DNA of 64,000 nt, from contig JAEEZS010000009.1 in the NCBI GenBank assembly GCA_016291905.1, positions 124,001 to 188,000 of the forward strand, in the 5' to 3' direction. Under the pieces are notes generated by a model, which was given only the letters and a program-made list of their open reading frames with translations, did not search any database and was not told the DNA's origin. Position numbers and translations under genes: made by a program. This DNA is from Bacteroidaceae bacterium. Its GTDB lineage: Bacteria; Bacteroidota; Bacteroidia; Bacteroidales; Bacteroidaceae. Below are positions 52,217 through 64,000 of this stretch, one piece after another (the first letter of the stretch is position 1; every line of letters starts with the position of its first letter).

Positions 52217-52501
52217 ATGGTTATGGATACTATAATAAAGTTTGAAGATAAAGCAATAGAATTTGCGAGATTACGAGGCTTTACAATTGTTCGTTATATT
52301 ACAACCGAAAATGGGAAAGAAATATATCAATACACATCGCCTGAGTTACTTCACAAGAAACTTGGGCTCCCTTTGATTATTGCCATAGACAGAAACGGTG
52401 AGATTGTAGAAATAAATGATGTGGAATTGCTAATGAGTTACAGGTCTATTCTTTCTAAAAAATTAGTATCACAGGGTAACAATACAATTGGAACTATTTA
52501 A
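52217..52501 (+). CDS. AT-rich small hypothetical protein
   Basis: 94 residues, acidic and basic mix, no signal peptide: FEDKAIEFARLRGFTIVRYITTENG, then a hydrophobic core LGLPLIIAIDRNGEIVEINDVELLMSY. Codon choice is strongly A/T-ending, unlike the flanking GC-rich genes, which suggests recent acquisition. ATGs at 52217 and 52223 are both possible. I do not recognise the family. Confidence 0.6.
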   Translation: MVMDTIIKFEDKAIEFARLRGFTIVRYITTENGKEIYQYTSPELLHKKLGLPLIIAIDRNGEIVEINDVELLMSYRSILSKKLVSQGNNTIGTI

Positions 52502-52514
52502 CCAGTAGGGATAT

Positions 52515-52559
52515 ATTGATATAACGCTATCTTCATCTTAAGCTAAAGATAGCATCAAT
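52515..52559. terminator. Hairpin between the AT-rich orphan and atpG
   Basis: GCTATCTT (52526-52533) pairs with AAGATAGC (52546-52553); an outer ATTGAT/ATCAAT pair extends it. It lies between convergent genes and could end either transcript. Confidence 0.45.
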
Positions 52560-52587
52560 AATTGAGTTTAACAAAAAGAGATGATTG

Positions 52588-53565
52588 TCAGCGTTGGAGG
52601 CCGCCGACAAGGTCGAGGATTTCAGCCGTGATTTTCTGCTGGCGGCTCTTGTTATACTGGAGGGTGAGCTCGTCGAGGAGCTTCTGAGCGTTGTCGGAGG
52701 CAATCTGCATGGCAACGGTACGGGCTGCATGCTCAGCCGCATTGGTATCGAGCAAAACAGAGTATATCTTCAGCAGCAGCACCTTGGGCAAAAGAGATTG
52801 CAGAATCTCCGCGCCAGAAGGCTCAAGAATGCAGTAGGAATCGGTATCGGGGAGAGATGGTTTAGCGGTTAGCGGTGAGGGGTTAGAGGTCTTGGAAGGA
52901 CGGGGAAGGACAAGAGGAAGGTAGTTCTCAAACACCGAAGGCTGGGAGGCGGTGGAGGCATAGTGATTATAGACGAGGATAATCTGATCGACTTTGTCAT
53001 CGACAAAGGACTTGATGAGCCTCTGAGCTAACAAGGCCGCACCTTCGTAGTTCGGGTGCTCAACAAGGGCCTGGTGCTCCAACGTCGTGTCCTCACCTTC
53101 CGTAACCACGATGGGGCTGAACCCCATGCGACGGGAAGCATCGGCAATCTTGCGGCCTACGGCATAGAGGTCGATGTCGGCCGTCTGAAAGCCGTGCTCG
53201 CGAAGGTTCTTCACAATGGTTGTCAGCTGACGAATGGCATTGGAATTAAAACCTCCGCAGAGGGAGCTGTTCGATGAGAAGGCGACGATAGCCACACGCT
53301 TGGCATCGCTCTTGACGGGAAGCGTCTGCGTCGTAAAGCCCTCCTTGTCGGCCACAAGAGCGCTATCGAAGGTTTCCATCACCTGCTGCGAAGCAAGGAG
53401 ATGGGTAAGGATGGCGTGGAGCTGCGCTTCGTAGGGCTGCATGCCGACAGTAACCTGCTGGGCATGATGAAGCTTGGCTGCCGCCACCATCTTCATGGCG
53501 GAGGTAATCTTCAGCGTGTTCCGCACCGAAGCAATTCGCGTCTTAATTTCCTTCAGACTAGCCAT
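52588..53565 (-). CDS. atpG: ATP synthase F1 gamma subunit
   Basis: Central rotor shaft of the F1 motor. 325 residues, longer than the usual ~290. The N-terminal helix [32 protein letters not shown] and the C-terminal helix [31 protein letters not shown] are intact. Residues about 219-243 ([20 protein letters not shown]) are an insertion encoded by a heptamer repeat, in the domain between the two helices. It overlaps atpA by eight bases and is last in the operon. Confidence 0.95.
   Translation of the reverse strand: MASLKEIKTRIASVRNTLKITSAMKMVAAAKLHHAQQVTVGMQPYEAQLHAILTHLLASQQVMETFDSALVADKEGFTTQTLPVKSDAKRVAIVAFSSNSSLCGGFNSNAIRQLTTIVKNLREHGFQTADIDLYAVGRKIADASRRMGFSPIVVTEGEDTTLEHQALVEHPNYEGAALLAQRLIKSFVDDKVDQIILVYNHYASTASQPSVFENYLPLVLPRPSKTSNPSPLTAKPSLPDTDSYCILEPSGAEILQSLLPKVLLLKIYSVLLDTNAAEHAARTVAMQIASDNAQKLLDELTLQYNKSRQQKITAEILDLVGGLQR
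52860..52889 (-). repeat. ACCnCTA heptamer repeat inside atpG
   Basis: On the coding strand: ACCTCTA, ACCCCTC, ACCGCTA, ACCGCTA, AACC. It shares about 27 bases, with few mismatches, with the ispE copy at 3365-3408 and encodes the same NPSPLT peptide. Confidence 0.75.
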
Positions 53566-55165
53566 TTTGCTCTACGTCTTCCTTAACTTTAATGCGCTGG
53601 ATAACCTCGGCTGCCACAGACTCGATGATGCGCTGGATGTCGGCGTCGATGCGGCCTGCAGCAAGGGGTTCGAGGGCATCGGCACGATGCATCATGCGCA
53701 TACGGCTGAGGAACTCCGTCTGGAACTCCTGCACACGGCTGACGGGGATTTCCTTCATCAACCCACGCGTACCGCAATAGAGGATTGCCACCTGCTCGCC
53801 CACAGGCATAGGGCTATACTGCGGCTGAATGAGCAGTTGGTTGTTCTTACGTCCCTTGTCGATGGTGAGGCTGGTGACGGTGTCCATATCGCCGGAGAAC
53901 TTGGTAAACGACTCCAACTCGCGATACTGCGCCTGATCAATCTTAAGTGTGCCTGCCACTTTCTTCATACTCTTCACCTGCGCGCTGCCGCCCACACGGC
54001 TGACGCTGATACCGACGTTGATAGCCGGGCGGAAGCCCTGATTGAAAAGGTCGGTTTCCAAGAAAATCTGTCCGTCGGTGATGGAGATGACGTTAGTGGG
54101 GATATAAGCGGAAACGTCGCCTGCCTGTGTCTCGATGATGGGCAACGCCGTGAGCGAGCCACCCGGACGCACTCGCCCCTTCAGACTGTCAGGCAAATCG
54201 TTCATCTGCTCGGCAACCTCCTGCTGATTGATAATCTTTGCTGCACGCTCCAGCAGACGGCTATGGAGGTAGAAGATGTCGCCCGGATAGGCTTCGCGCC
54301 CCGAGGGACGGCGCAGCACCAGTGAAACCTCGCGATAGGCAACTGCCTGCTTGGAGAGGTCGTCATAGACGACGAGAGCGTGACGGCCCGTGTCACGGAA
54401 GTACTCACCGATGGCGGCCCCGGCAAAGGGAGCATAGTATTGGAGTGCAGCAGGGTCGGCAGCCGTGGCGCTGACAACGATGGTATAATCCATCGCCCCA
54501 CGCTTGCGCAGGGTTTCAACGATACCAGCCACGGTGGAGCCCTTCTGACCAATGGCTACGTAGATGCAATAGACAGGATGCCCAGCCTCGTAGTTGGCAC
54601 GCTGGTTGATGATGGTGTCGATGGCAATAGCTGTCTTACCCGTCTGACGGTCGCCGATGATAAGCTCACGCTGCCCTCGTCCGATGGGAATCATAGCATC
54701 GATAGCCTTGAGTCCCGTCTGGAGCGGTTCGCTGACAGGCTGACGGTAGATAACACCCGGGGCTTTGCGCTCGAGGGGCATCTCGCACTTCTCGCCGAGG
54801 ATTTCGCCTTTTCCGTCAATGGGGTTACCGAGGGGATCGACGACACGCCCCACCATCTTCTCGCCCACGTCGATGGAGGCGATGCGGCGTGTACGGCGGG
54901 CAGTCATACCCTCCTCAATACGGTCGGTAGGGCCGAGCAACACGGCACCGACGTTATCTTCTTCGAGGTTCATGACTACTGCCATCAGGCCATTGTCGAA
55001 CTCCAGCAGTTCGCCAGCCTCGGCATGGGTAAGGCCGCTAAGACGCACAACGCCGTCGCTCACCTGCAGCACCTGGCCAACCTCCTCGTATCCGACATTG
55101 ATGTCCACGCCCTGCAACTGCCGCAGCAGCACTTCCGTTATCTCGCTTGGTTTAATCTGTTCCAT
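53558..55165 (-). CDS. atpA: ATP synthase F1 alpha subunit
   Basis: Non-catalytic nucleotide-binding subunit of the alpha3beta3 ring. 535 residues with an N-terminal beta-barrel, the Walker A motif GDRQTGKT (171-178), [27 protein letters not shown] and the Arg-finger region [11 protein letters not shown]. Length is somewhat above the E. coli subunit. It follows atpH by five bases and overlaps atpG by eight. Confidence 0.98.
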   Translation of the reverse strand: MEQIKPSEITEVLLRQLQGVDINVGYEEVGQVLQVSDGVVRLSGLTHAEAGELLEFDNGLMAVVMNLEEDNVGAVLLGPTDRIEEGMTARRTRRIASIDVGEKMVGRVVDPLGNPIDGKGEILGEKCEMPLERKAPGVIYRQPVSEPLQTGLKAIDAMIPIGRGQRELIIGDRQTGKTAIAIDTIINQRANYEAGHPVYCIYVAIGQKGSTVAGIVETLRKRGAMDYTIVVSATAADPAALQYYAPFAGAAIGEYFRDTGRHALVVYDDLSKQAVAYREVSLVLRRPSGREAYPGDIFYLHSRLLERAAKIINQQEVAEQMNDLPDSLKGRVRPGGSLTALPIIETQAGDVSAYIPTNVISITDGQIFLETDLFNQGFRPAINVGISVSRVGGSAQVKSMKKVAGTLKIDQAQYRELESFTKFSGDMDTVTSLTIDKGRKNNQLLIQPQYSPMPVGEQVAILYCGTRGLMKEIPVSRVQEFQTEFLSRMRMMHRADALEPLAAGRIDADIQRIIESVAAEVIQRIKVKEDVEQNG

Positions 55166-55170
55166 AGTTC

Positions 55171-55686
55171 TTAAATAATCCGCTTGTTCTTTTCAACGAA
55201 TTCTTTCTTGATTTGCTTCAACTGCGACGTCAAGGAAGCATCGAGGCGCTGATCCTCTATCTGCAAGATGAAGCCTCCGATGAGGGAGGGGTCAACGGTG
55301 GTTGTGAAGTCAACCTCGGTGTAGCCTTTGTCGTGAAGCAGCGCCAACAGCTTTTTCTCCAGCGTGGGCATGGGAGCGGCGGAGACAAGCGATGCGGTGG
55401 CGATGCCCTTCTCTTCGTTGTAATGAAGGATGAACTGCCTGAGCATGGCGGGCAGGCTGTCGGCCCTGCCGTTCATAACCACCACGCGAAGGAACTGCTG
55501 CATCTCTGGGCCTAACTTGGGTATGCAGGCAGAGAGTATGCCGTCATCGCCCGACACCGACAACTCCTCGTGAAGGGCTTTCTGAAGCGTCAGCACATCG
55601 GAGTGGACACGCTCAAGAACACCCTGCTGATGCGCAAACTCCAGCAAGGCGCGGGCATAACGGTTGGCTACCAGTCCAGTGTTCAT
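55171..55686 (-). CDS. atpH: ATP synthase F1 delta subunit
   Basis: Stator subunit joining F1 to the b subunit. 171 residues: [17 protein letters not shown] at the N-terminus and the C-terminal motif [20 protein letters not shown] typical of the family. It overlaps atpF by four bases (ATGA) and precedes atpA. Confidence 0.95.
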   Translation of the reverse strand: MNTGLVANRYARALLEFAHQQGVLERVHSDVLTLQKALHEELSVSGDDGILSACIPKLGPEMQQFLRVVVMNGRADSLPAMLRQFILHYNEEKGIATASLVSAAPMPTLEKKLLALLHDKGYTEVDFTTTVDPSLIGGFILQIEDQRLDASLTSQLKQIKKEFVEKNKRII

Positions 55687-56174
55687 TTCGCTGCTTCGTC
55701 AATCAGTTTCCCAATCAGTTCGTCGGCCTTCTCCGGATCGGAAAGCGAGTTACGAACGAGTTTCTCTGCCACCTCCACGGAGAGATCGGCCACCTGACGG
55801 CGTACATCGCGCAGGGCACTCTCGCGCTGTGCCTCGATGTCCTCACGGGCTTGTGTGAGGATAGCCTCAGCCTCGGTGCGAGCCTGCTGACGTGCTTCGC
55901 TAATGATGTCGTCGCGTGTCTGGGCGGCTTCGTTGAGGATGCGGCTCTGCTCGCGCTTCGTCTCGTCGATAAGACGCTTCTGCTCTTCAGCGAGAGCGTC
56001 CACCTTACGCTGCGCTTCACGCGCCGACTCGAGGGACTTCCCGATGTAGTCGCTCCGCTTGTTCACCATGCCGGTGATGATGGGAAAACCGAACTTCGCC
56101 AAAATGAAGAAAAGGATGGCGAAGATGACGGTCATCCACACGAGCAGACCGAAATCAGGGGTTACGAGCGACAT
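55683..56174 (-). CDS. atpF: ATP synthase F0 b subunit
   Basis: Peripheral stalk. 163 residues with one N-terminal membrane helix (FGLLVWMTVIFAILFFILAKFG) followed by a long charged coiled-coil. Lies three bases after atpE and overlaps atpH by four. Confidence 0.95.
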   Translation of the reverse strand: MSLVTPDFGLLVWMTVIFAILFFILAKFGFPIITGMVNKRSDYIGKSLESAREAQRKVDALAEEQKRLIDETKREQSRILNEAAQTRDDIISEARQQARTEAEAILTQAREDIEAQRESALRDVRRQVADLSVEVAEKLVRNSLSDPEKADELIGKLIDEAAK

Positions 56175-56177
56175 GGC

Positions 56178-56432
56178 TTACTTGTTGAGGGCCAGAAGAC
56201 AAACAAGGATGGCAAACAGCGAAGCACCCTCGACGAGGGCGGCGATGATGATGGCTGTCAGACGATAGCCATTAGCCGACTCGGGCTGACGGGCTGAGGC
56301 ATCCATGGTGGCCTTGCCGATTTTACTGATACCAAAAGCACCTGCAAAGGCTGCGAGAGCTGCACCAATGGCAATTCCTGCTGTTCCAAGGGCAGCGCCT
56401 GCGGCTGCCTGAAGTACGATTGCTGATAACAT
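56178..56432 (-). CDS. atpE: ATP synthase F0 c subunit
   Basis: Rotor-ring proteolipid, 84 residues, two membrane helices: GTAGIAIGAALAAFAGAFGI and LTAIIIAALVEGASLFAILV. The ion-carrying Glu is in ALVEGAS of helix 2. The residue after Glu is Gly, and helix 1 shows no Gln at the sodium-ligand place, so I see no clear Na+ signature; protons are more likely. The gene lies 55 bases after atpB. Confidence 0.95.
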   Translation of the reverse strand: MLSAIVLQAAAGAALGTAGIAIGAALAAFAGAFGISKIGKATMDASARQPESANGYRLTAIIIAALVEGASLFAILVCLLALNK

Positions 56433-56487
56433 GACTTTAAGATTTATTATTTAACAATGTATATTATTCTGCGATTCTCATTCTTTT

Positions 56488-57576
56488 CTACTTATGTTCT
56501 GGTTCGGCTTCCTGACGGCTCATGCCGATGAACACAGCGCTGAGCATGGTAAACACGTAGGCTTGCAGGAAGGCGACAAGACATTCCAGAATGTCCATAA
56601 AGACACCGAACAGGACGGCGATGACGCTGAGCGAACCATTGATGGCAGGGCCCATCTTGGCCGTGATGAAGATGACGGCAACAACGCCCAACAGCATGCA
56701 GTGGCCCGCCATGATGTTCGCAAAAAGACGAATCATCAGGCTGAACGGCTTGGTGAATATGCCGATAATCTCAATCAGCGGCATCAGCGGCAGCGGAGCC
56801 TTGAGGAAGAGGGGGACATCGGGCCAGAGGATGTCCTTCCAATAGTGCTTATTGCCGAACAGGTTGACTGCGAGGAAGGTGCAGACAGCCAGCACCAGCG
56901 TGATGGCAATGTTGCCCGTCAAGTTCGCACCACCGGGGAAGAAGGGCACAATACCCATCAGATTATTGATGAAGATGAAGAAAAACGCCGTCAACAGGTA
57001 GGGCGAGTAACGCTTATAGTCCTTCCCCACTCCCTCCTTGATGATGTCGTCCTCGACCATCACGATGAGCATTTCCATGATGCCGGCGATGCCTTTGGGG
57101 GCCTCTTTAAGCGCATCGTGACGCCGATACCAACGGGCTGTGCCCAGCACAAGCAGCACGATGAGCGTGCAGTTTATCATCAGGCTGAACACGTTCTTGG
57201 TGATGCTGAGGTCGAGGGGGCGAACGAGTGTGCCATCGGCATCGCGCTCCACCACCTTGCCGTTGTATTGCTCTTCCTGCGAGATGAACAGTCCCTGATA
57301 CTCCTCCCCTTCCTCAAGGTGGTGCGAGGAGAAGATGTGCCAGCCAGTGGTCTTTGAACGAACAATGACAAGAAGGGGGATACTGACAGGCTTGCCGTTC
57401 ACCGTGGTGATGTGCCATTCATACGAATCGCCGATGTGGCCGAAGAGGTACTCCTGCATGTCAAGGTCGTCATCTCCTTGCTTCTCCTGAAGAAGGGCCG
57501 ACTCACCTCCCTCCCTTTGAGGGAAGGCGGAAAACGCCATCAACAGCATCAATATCAACAGTCCGTACCTCTTCAT
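56488..57576 (-). CDS. atpB: ATP synthase F0 a subunit with long N-terminal extracytoplasmic region
   Basis: Ion channel of F0. 362 residues. It begins MKRYGLLILMLLMAFSAFPQ, a cleavable signal-like segment, then about 110 hydrophilic residues (EYLFGHIGDSYEWHITTVNG, VIVRSKTTGWHIFSSHH), then the membrane part with NLMGIVPFFPGG and the essential Arg in FSLMIRLFANIMAGH. The long N-terminal region is usual for Bacteroidetes and absent in E. coli. The frame opens at 57591, but the ATG at 57574-57576 follows atpC by four bases. No atpI-like gene lies between atpC and atpB. Confidence 0.93.
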   Translation of the reverse strand: MKRYGLLILMLLMAFSAFPQREGGESALLQEKQGDDDLDMQEYLFGHIGDSYEWHITTVNGKPVSIPLLVIVRSKTTGWHIFSSHHLEEGEEYQGLFISQEEQYNGKVVERDADGTLVRPLDLSITKNVFSLMINCTLIVLLVLGTARWYRRHDALKEAPKGIAGIMEMLIVMVEDDIIKEGVGKDYKRYSPYLLTAFFFIFINNLMGIVPFFPGGANLTGNIAITLVLAVCTFLAVNLFGNKHYWKDILWPDVPLFLKAPLPLMPLIEIIGIFTKPFSLMIRLFANIMAGHCMLLGVVAVIFITAKMGPAINGSLSVIAVLFGVFMDILECLVAFLQAYVFTMLSAVFIGMSRQEAEPEHK

Positions 57577-57580
57577 CACG

Positions 57581-57829
57581 TCAATCCACACAAACCGTAA
57601 TCACATTGTCGCGTACTTCAACGAAGCCACCATCTATCTCAAGCATCTCCTTTTCGTCATCTGCAGCCGATGCCATGGGCAGATAGCGTATGATGCCCTC
57701 ATTGAGCGTCGAAATCAGGTTGTCGTGTCCACGCAGCACCGTAAAACGCCCTATAGCGCCTGGCAAATCCACCACGCTCACTTCCATATCGAGCAACGTC
57801 TGCTCAGGGGATAAAACCAACAACCGCAT
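57581..57829 (-). CDS. atpC: ATP synthase F1 epsilon subunit (short form)
   Basis: Inhibitory and coupling subunit at the base of the rotor. 82 residues, only the beta-sandwich domain (LSPEQTLLDMEVSVVDLPGAIGRFTVLRGHDNLI); the C-terminal helical hairpin is missing, a short form known from Bacteroidetes. It lies one base after atpD. Confidence 0.93.
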   Translation of the reverse strand: MRLLVLSPEQTLLDMEVSVVDLPGAIGRFTVLRGHDNLISTLNEGIIRYLPMASAADDEKEMLEIDGGFVEVRDNVITVCVD

Positions 57830-57830
57830 A

Positions 57831-60763
<2,933 letters not shown>

Positions 60764-60794
60764 ACGCGTGTATTTTTTCGTTACGTTTCGGCAG

Positions 60795-60825
60795 CGAAGA
60801 TAGCGTTTCCGGCCCGAAAATGCAA
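60795..60825 (-). promoter_or_regulatory. Candidate promoter of DUF389 gene
   Basis: Minus strand: TTG (60823-60825), 20 bases, TATCTTCG (60795-60802). The -33 part is weak. Confidence 0.4.
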
Positions 60826-60942
60826 GCGAAACAACCATTTTTCAGTCACGACCGCAAGAAATGGTTATAAAAGTGCAAAAAACGCCGTTACCATCGACGG
60901 GAAAACGATGAAAGCTCCTACAGTGCTTACCGCAATATCATG

Positions 60943-60973
60943 GGTATACACTTTACACTTTTTTATGTATACC
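60943..60973. terminator. Inverted repeat downstream of the M3 peptidase gene
   Basis: GGTATACA (60943-60950) and TGTATACC (60966-60973), 15-base loop. It may end the GT2-M3 transcript on the minus strand. No clean T run follows. Confidence 0.35.
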
Positions 60974-60985
60974 ACGTCGGGGGGA

Positions 60986-63118
60986 TCAGAGTCCCCGGGC
61001 GCTGAGGAGGCCTGAGGCATCGGGCTGCTCCATGCCCGTGAAGTCGCTGAACATCTTCATGAGGTCACCCGTGTTGCCCCGGCTCAGAATCTTGTCGCGG
61101 AAGTCCTGCCCTGTCTCGGGTTTCAGTGCGCCGCGGCGGGCAAACACATCGGCCACGTTGACGGCAAGCACCTCCGTCCAAAGATAGCTATAATAGCCGG
61201 CTGCATAGCCGCTGGCCCACACGTGGTTGAAGTAGCTGGTGTAGTAGCGGGGAGGAATCGGAATAAAAGGATTCAGAAGTCCCACCTTACGCAACGCCTC
61301 TGTCTCGAACGCCATAGCCTTGTCGGCTTCGGGAATATCCTTCGAGGCGAGCATGTGCCAGGCCATATCGACGCAAGTAGCCGCGAGGTTCTCACCCAGA
61401 GCGTAGCACGGCTGGAAGGTGATACTCTTGAGCATGCGCTCCTTCAGGTCGGTAGGCATGGGCTCTCCCGTGTCGCAATGACGGGCGTAGTTATCGAACA
61501 CCTCGGGGATTGAGGCAAACGACTCGTTGAACTGCGAGGGCATCTCGACGAAGTCGCGGGCCACGTTCGCACCGCTCAGACGCGTGTACTGACAGTCGGA
61601 GAGCATGCCGTGCAGGGCATGGCCGAACTCATGGAACATCGTGGTGACTTCATCCCAGGTCAGCAGCGACGGCTGTCCCTCGGGGGCCTTGGCATTGTTG
61701 CAGACGTTAAACACGATGGGCAGCTGCTGACGCTGGCGGCTCTGCTCGACAAAATTATCCATCCACGCGCCTCCACGCTTCGTAGGACGGCGGAAATAGT
61801 CGCAGTAGAAGACGGCCTTTGTCGTGCCGTCTTTGTCAATAACCTCGAAGGCCTTCATGTCCGGATGGTAGGTAGGCAGGTCGGTGCGCTCTTTGAACGT
61901 CAGCCCATAGGCACGGTTGGCAGCGTAGAACACGCCGTTGACGAGCACGCTGTCGACATTGAAGTAGGGCTTCACCTCATCGTCGGAGACATCCAGGAGT
62001 TCCTTCTTCATCTTGGCGGAATAGTAGAAATAGTCGTAGGCCTGCAACTGGAATTCGGCGCCCTCACTCTTGCGGGCAAAGTCCTCGATGGCCTTTGTCT
62101 CGGCATCTGCCTTGGGCACATAGGCCTTAATCAGGTTCATCAGGAAATCATAGACATTCACTGGCGTCTTGGCCATGGTGTTCTCCAGCGAATACGAGGC
62201 GTAGTTGGGATAGCCCATGAGCTCGGCCATCTCAGCACGCAGCTTGGCGATCTCGCTGACGATGGGAAACGTATTGTACTTGCCGGTGCCGTCGGCACGG
62301 TGAACGGAAGCCTCGAAAATGCGGCGACGCAGGTCACGGTTGTCGAGGCTGGCCAGCAGGGCCTGCTGGGTGGTGTTGACGATGACGATGGCATAGGGGG
62401 CTTTGCCTCCGCGGCTCTCAGCATCCTTGGCACACTGGGCAACGTCGGCATCGCTGAGCCCAGCCAGGTCCTCCTTCTTATCCACCCACACCACGGCATT
62501 GTTGGTCGCCTCGGGCAGCAGGTCGCCCCACTGCTGCTGCAAGTCGGCGATGCGTAGGTTGATAGCCTTCATGCGCTCCATCTTATCCTCCGGCAACAGT
62601 GCACCCTTGCGGACGAACTCTTTGTATATTTCCTCCAGCAGTTTGCGGTCCTCGCCTTGCAGCGTGGCATACTCGTTGTCATAGACCTGCCTGATGCGCT
62701 CAAACAGTTTCTTGTCAAACATAATGCCGTTTTCAAGGTCGGTCAGCATCGGTGTCACCGTCTTCTCGGTCTCGGCAATCTCTGGCGTTTTGTCGGCCGA
62801 CACCAGCGCAAAGAAGATGCGCGACACGCGGTCAAGCAACTTGCCGCTCTCCTCATAAGCCAAGATGGTGTTCTCAAAGGTGGCGGGGGCGGTGTTCTCA
62901 ACAATCTTCTTTATGTCTTCGCGTTTCTCAGCAATGGCCACCTCAAAGGCAGGGAGATAGTCGGCAGGCTGAATCTTGCTGAAATCGGGTGCTCCGAATG
63001 GAAGCGTGCTCTCTTGCAGCAGCGGGTTTTCGCACTGGGGATTCTTACAAGCAGAGAACTGCGTCAAGGCCGTTGTCATCACGGCCAGCGTTCCTAAGGT
63101 CATAAGTATTTTCTTCAT
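60986..63118 (-). CDS. M3-family oligopeptidase / peptidyl-dipeptidase, lipoprotein
   Basis: 710 residues with a signal peptide ending at a lipobox-like SAC (Cys24, in TQFSACKNP). Zinc motif HEFGH (496-500) in TMFHEFGHALHGML, and the following Glu region EMPSQFNESFA. Length and motifs match Dcp-like M3 peptidases, which cut short peptides; here probably periplasmic. It starts 15 bases after the GT2 gene, so the two share a transcript. Confidence 0.93.
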   Translation of the reverse strand: MKKILMTLGTLAVMTTALTQFSACKNPQCENPLLQESTLPFGAPDFSKIQPADYLPAFEVAIAEKREDIKKIVENTAPATFENTILAYEESGKLLDRVSRIFFALVSADKTPEIAETEKTVTPMLTDLENGIMFDKKLFERIRQVYDNEYATLQGEDRKLLEEIYKEFVRKGALLPEDKMERMKAINLRIADLQQQWGDLLPEATNNAVVWVDKKEDLAGLSDADVAQCAKDAESRGGKAPYAIVIVNTTQQALLASLDNRDLRRRIFEASVHRADGTGKYNTFPIVSEIAKLRAEMAELMGYPNYASYSLENTMAKTPVNVYDFLMNLIKAYVPKADAETKAIEDFARKSEGAEFQLQAYDYFYYSAKMKKELLDVSDDEVKPYFNVDSVLVNGVFYAANRAYGLTFKERTDLPTYHPDMKAFEVIDKDGTTKAVFYCDYFRRPTKRGGAWMDNFVEQSRQRQQLPIVFNVCNNAKAPEGQPSLLTWDEVTTMFHEFGHALHGMLSDCQYTRLSGANVARDFVEMPSQFNESFASIPEVFDNYARHCDTGEPMPTDLKERMLKSITFQPCYALGENLAATCVDMAWHMLASKDIPEADKAMAFETEALRKVGLLNPFIPIPPRYYTSYFNHVWASGYAAGYYSYLWTEVLAVNVADVFARRGALKPETGQDFRDKILSRGNTGDLMKMFSDFTGMEQPDASGLLSARGL

Positions 63119-63133
63119 AGGTGATATGGTTGA

Positions 63134-64000
63134 TTATAGCTGTTTGCGGCGGTAGCGCTGTTTGGACGAGAAAAGGTATTGGATGCGCAGACTGAGTTCT
63201 TGGATGGGGTGCCACACCTCCATTAGGGGCATTACAGGGCCATACGCTTTGTCACCCAAAGCATGGGCAGCACGGTTCCACACTATCCAGCCGAGGGCGT
63301 AGCGGACAGCCCACAGAACAGCCGCTGCGGTGAGGGGTATCCACCAGAGGCTGATGACTGAAGCCGAGAAGATACAGGCCAGGATGGTGGCAAGCGTAGC
63401 AGCGAGATAGAGGATGCGAGTGAGGGTATCGAAGCTCAGCACAAAGGGCTGGATGCCGCGCAGATAACGGCGAGTGGCCAGACGGCCCATACGCTCCAAC
63501 CGCCAATGGCGACGCGTATTGTCGGTGCAGAGGATAGTGGCATCGGGACCAACAGCGGCACGGATGCTACGCGGACGGATGTGGGCATTGACGAAGATGT
63601 CGTCATCACCACGCTCAAGATGGAGATGCGACGAAAAGCCCTTGGCATCGAAGAAAATGCTGCGGCGGTAGAGCAGATTGGTGCCATAGGCCATGTGGGC
63701 TTTGCCGTGCGTCGCAAGCCCCAGCAGACGAAGCCCACGGAGCTGGATGTCGAAACGACTGCGCTCGTAGCCCGTATAGCCGATGACGGCATCAACGGAG
63801 GATTCCGTCTTTGGCTGACTGTTTTTCTGAAGTCTGCTTGCCAAGCAGCGAAGCCACTGGTTGGAAGCGGGACGGCAGTCAGCATCGGTGAACACGAGCC
63901 ATTCGTTCACCGCCGCTTTGATGCCCAGCGTAAGGGCGAGCTTGCGATGGCTGATGCGCCGCGAGGTGGGCGGAACAAAGGTAGTGCGCAGACGGGGATA
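63134..64000 (-). CDS. Membrane-bound family 2 glycosyltransferase (5' end outside window)
   Basis: The frame stays open to the right edge, so the N-terminus is missing; 288 residues are visible. It shows HRKLALTLGIKAAVNEWLVFTDADCRP with the DxD-type metal motif (TDAD), ERGDDDIFV as second acidic motif, and RRHWRLERMGR near the Q/RxxRW position. One or two C-terminal membrane segments (ILYLAATLATILACIFSASVISLWW) suggest a processive or membrane-anchored enzyme. The sugar and product are unknown. Confidence 0.85.
   Translation of the reverse strand, partial: YPRLRTTFVPPTSRRISHRKLALTLGIKAAVNEWLVFTDADCRPASNQWLRCLASRLQKNSQPKTESSVDAVIGYTGYERSRFDIQLRGLRLLGLATHGKAHMAYGTNLLYRRSIFFDAKGFSSHLHLERGDDDIFVNAHIRPRSIRAAVGPDATILCTDNTRRHWRLERMGRLATRRYLRGIQPFVLSFDTLTRILYLAATLATILACIFSASVISLWWIPLTAAAVLWAVRYALGWIVWNRAAHALGDKAYGPVMPLMEVWHPIQELSLRIQYLFSSKQRYRRKQL

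Overview
The window is chromosomal DNA from a Bacteroidales bacterium, most likely Prevotella-like. The evidence is a SusC/SusD pair, a MalQ with an N-terminal starch-binding-like domain, a NagB fused to a PIG-L deacetylase, the Bacteroidetes ATP synthase order atpD-C-B-E-F-H-A-G, several glycan lipoproteins, and promoters of the Bacteroidetes type (TTTG, 19-20 bases, TAnnTTTG) in place of -35/-10 boxes. Genes are dense and GC-rich; AT-rich DNA is confined to promoters and short intergenic repeat clusters. I saw no rRNA, tRNA, insertion sequence, prophage or CRISPR array.

Layout. 1-13 kb: the end of a CotH-like protein, dnaB, ispE, an orphan SusC/SusD pair, rubrerythrin, glyA and an ADP-forming acyl-CoA synthetase. 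13-20.5 kb: pectin genes, namely a GH43 arabinanase-like enzyme and, on the other strand, a very large PL11 rhamnogalacturonan lyase that ends an M23 peptidase-MerR-PL11 operon. 20.6-25 kb: alaS, a 500-base non-coding stretch with a probable small RNA/micro-ORF unit, and an unknown lipoprotein. 25-31.5 kb: rlmI-exonuclease-DUF5063 on the minus strand and ftsK-lolA-trxB on the plus strand. 31.6-43.8 kb: one run of closely spaced plus-strand genes (M16 peptidase, DUF5687 permease, ABC ATPase, malQ, sulfatase, anaerobic sulfatase maturase, NagB/PIG-L). 44-51.3 kb: a GH35 beta-galactosidase diverging from an operon of a small ABC-type ATPase, a DUF4435 TOPRIM-like protein, a RidA-like protein and a GH92 alpha-mannosidase. 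51.5-64 kb: an HU-like protein, an AT-rich orphan, the ATP synthase operon, a DUF389 membrane protein, an M3 peptidase and a truncated GT2 glycosyltransferase.

How genes work together. PL11 and GH43 can act on rhamnogalacturonan I and arabinan. The serine-type sulfatase is followed by the enzyme that would activate it and by an amino-sugar phosphate deaminase, which suggests use of sulfated amino-sugar glycans. GH35 and GH92 add galactose and mannose release.

The most unusual items are: (1) the ATPase/DUF4435/RidA operon, which resembles the two-protein core of PARIS-type defence but has a smaller ATPase and an extra RidA partner; (2) three intergenic arrays of 21-22-base palindromic units, each with its own sequence but the same architecture; (3) a dispersed ACCnCTA heptamer repeat inside conserved genes (ispE, atpG) and at a gene junction; (4) the small RNA/micro-ORF unit after alaS; (5) the PL11 lyase carrying about 850 residues of autotransporter-type repeats.
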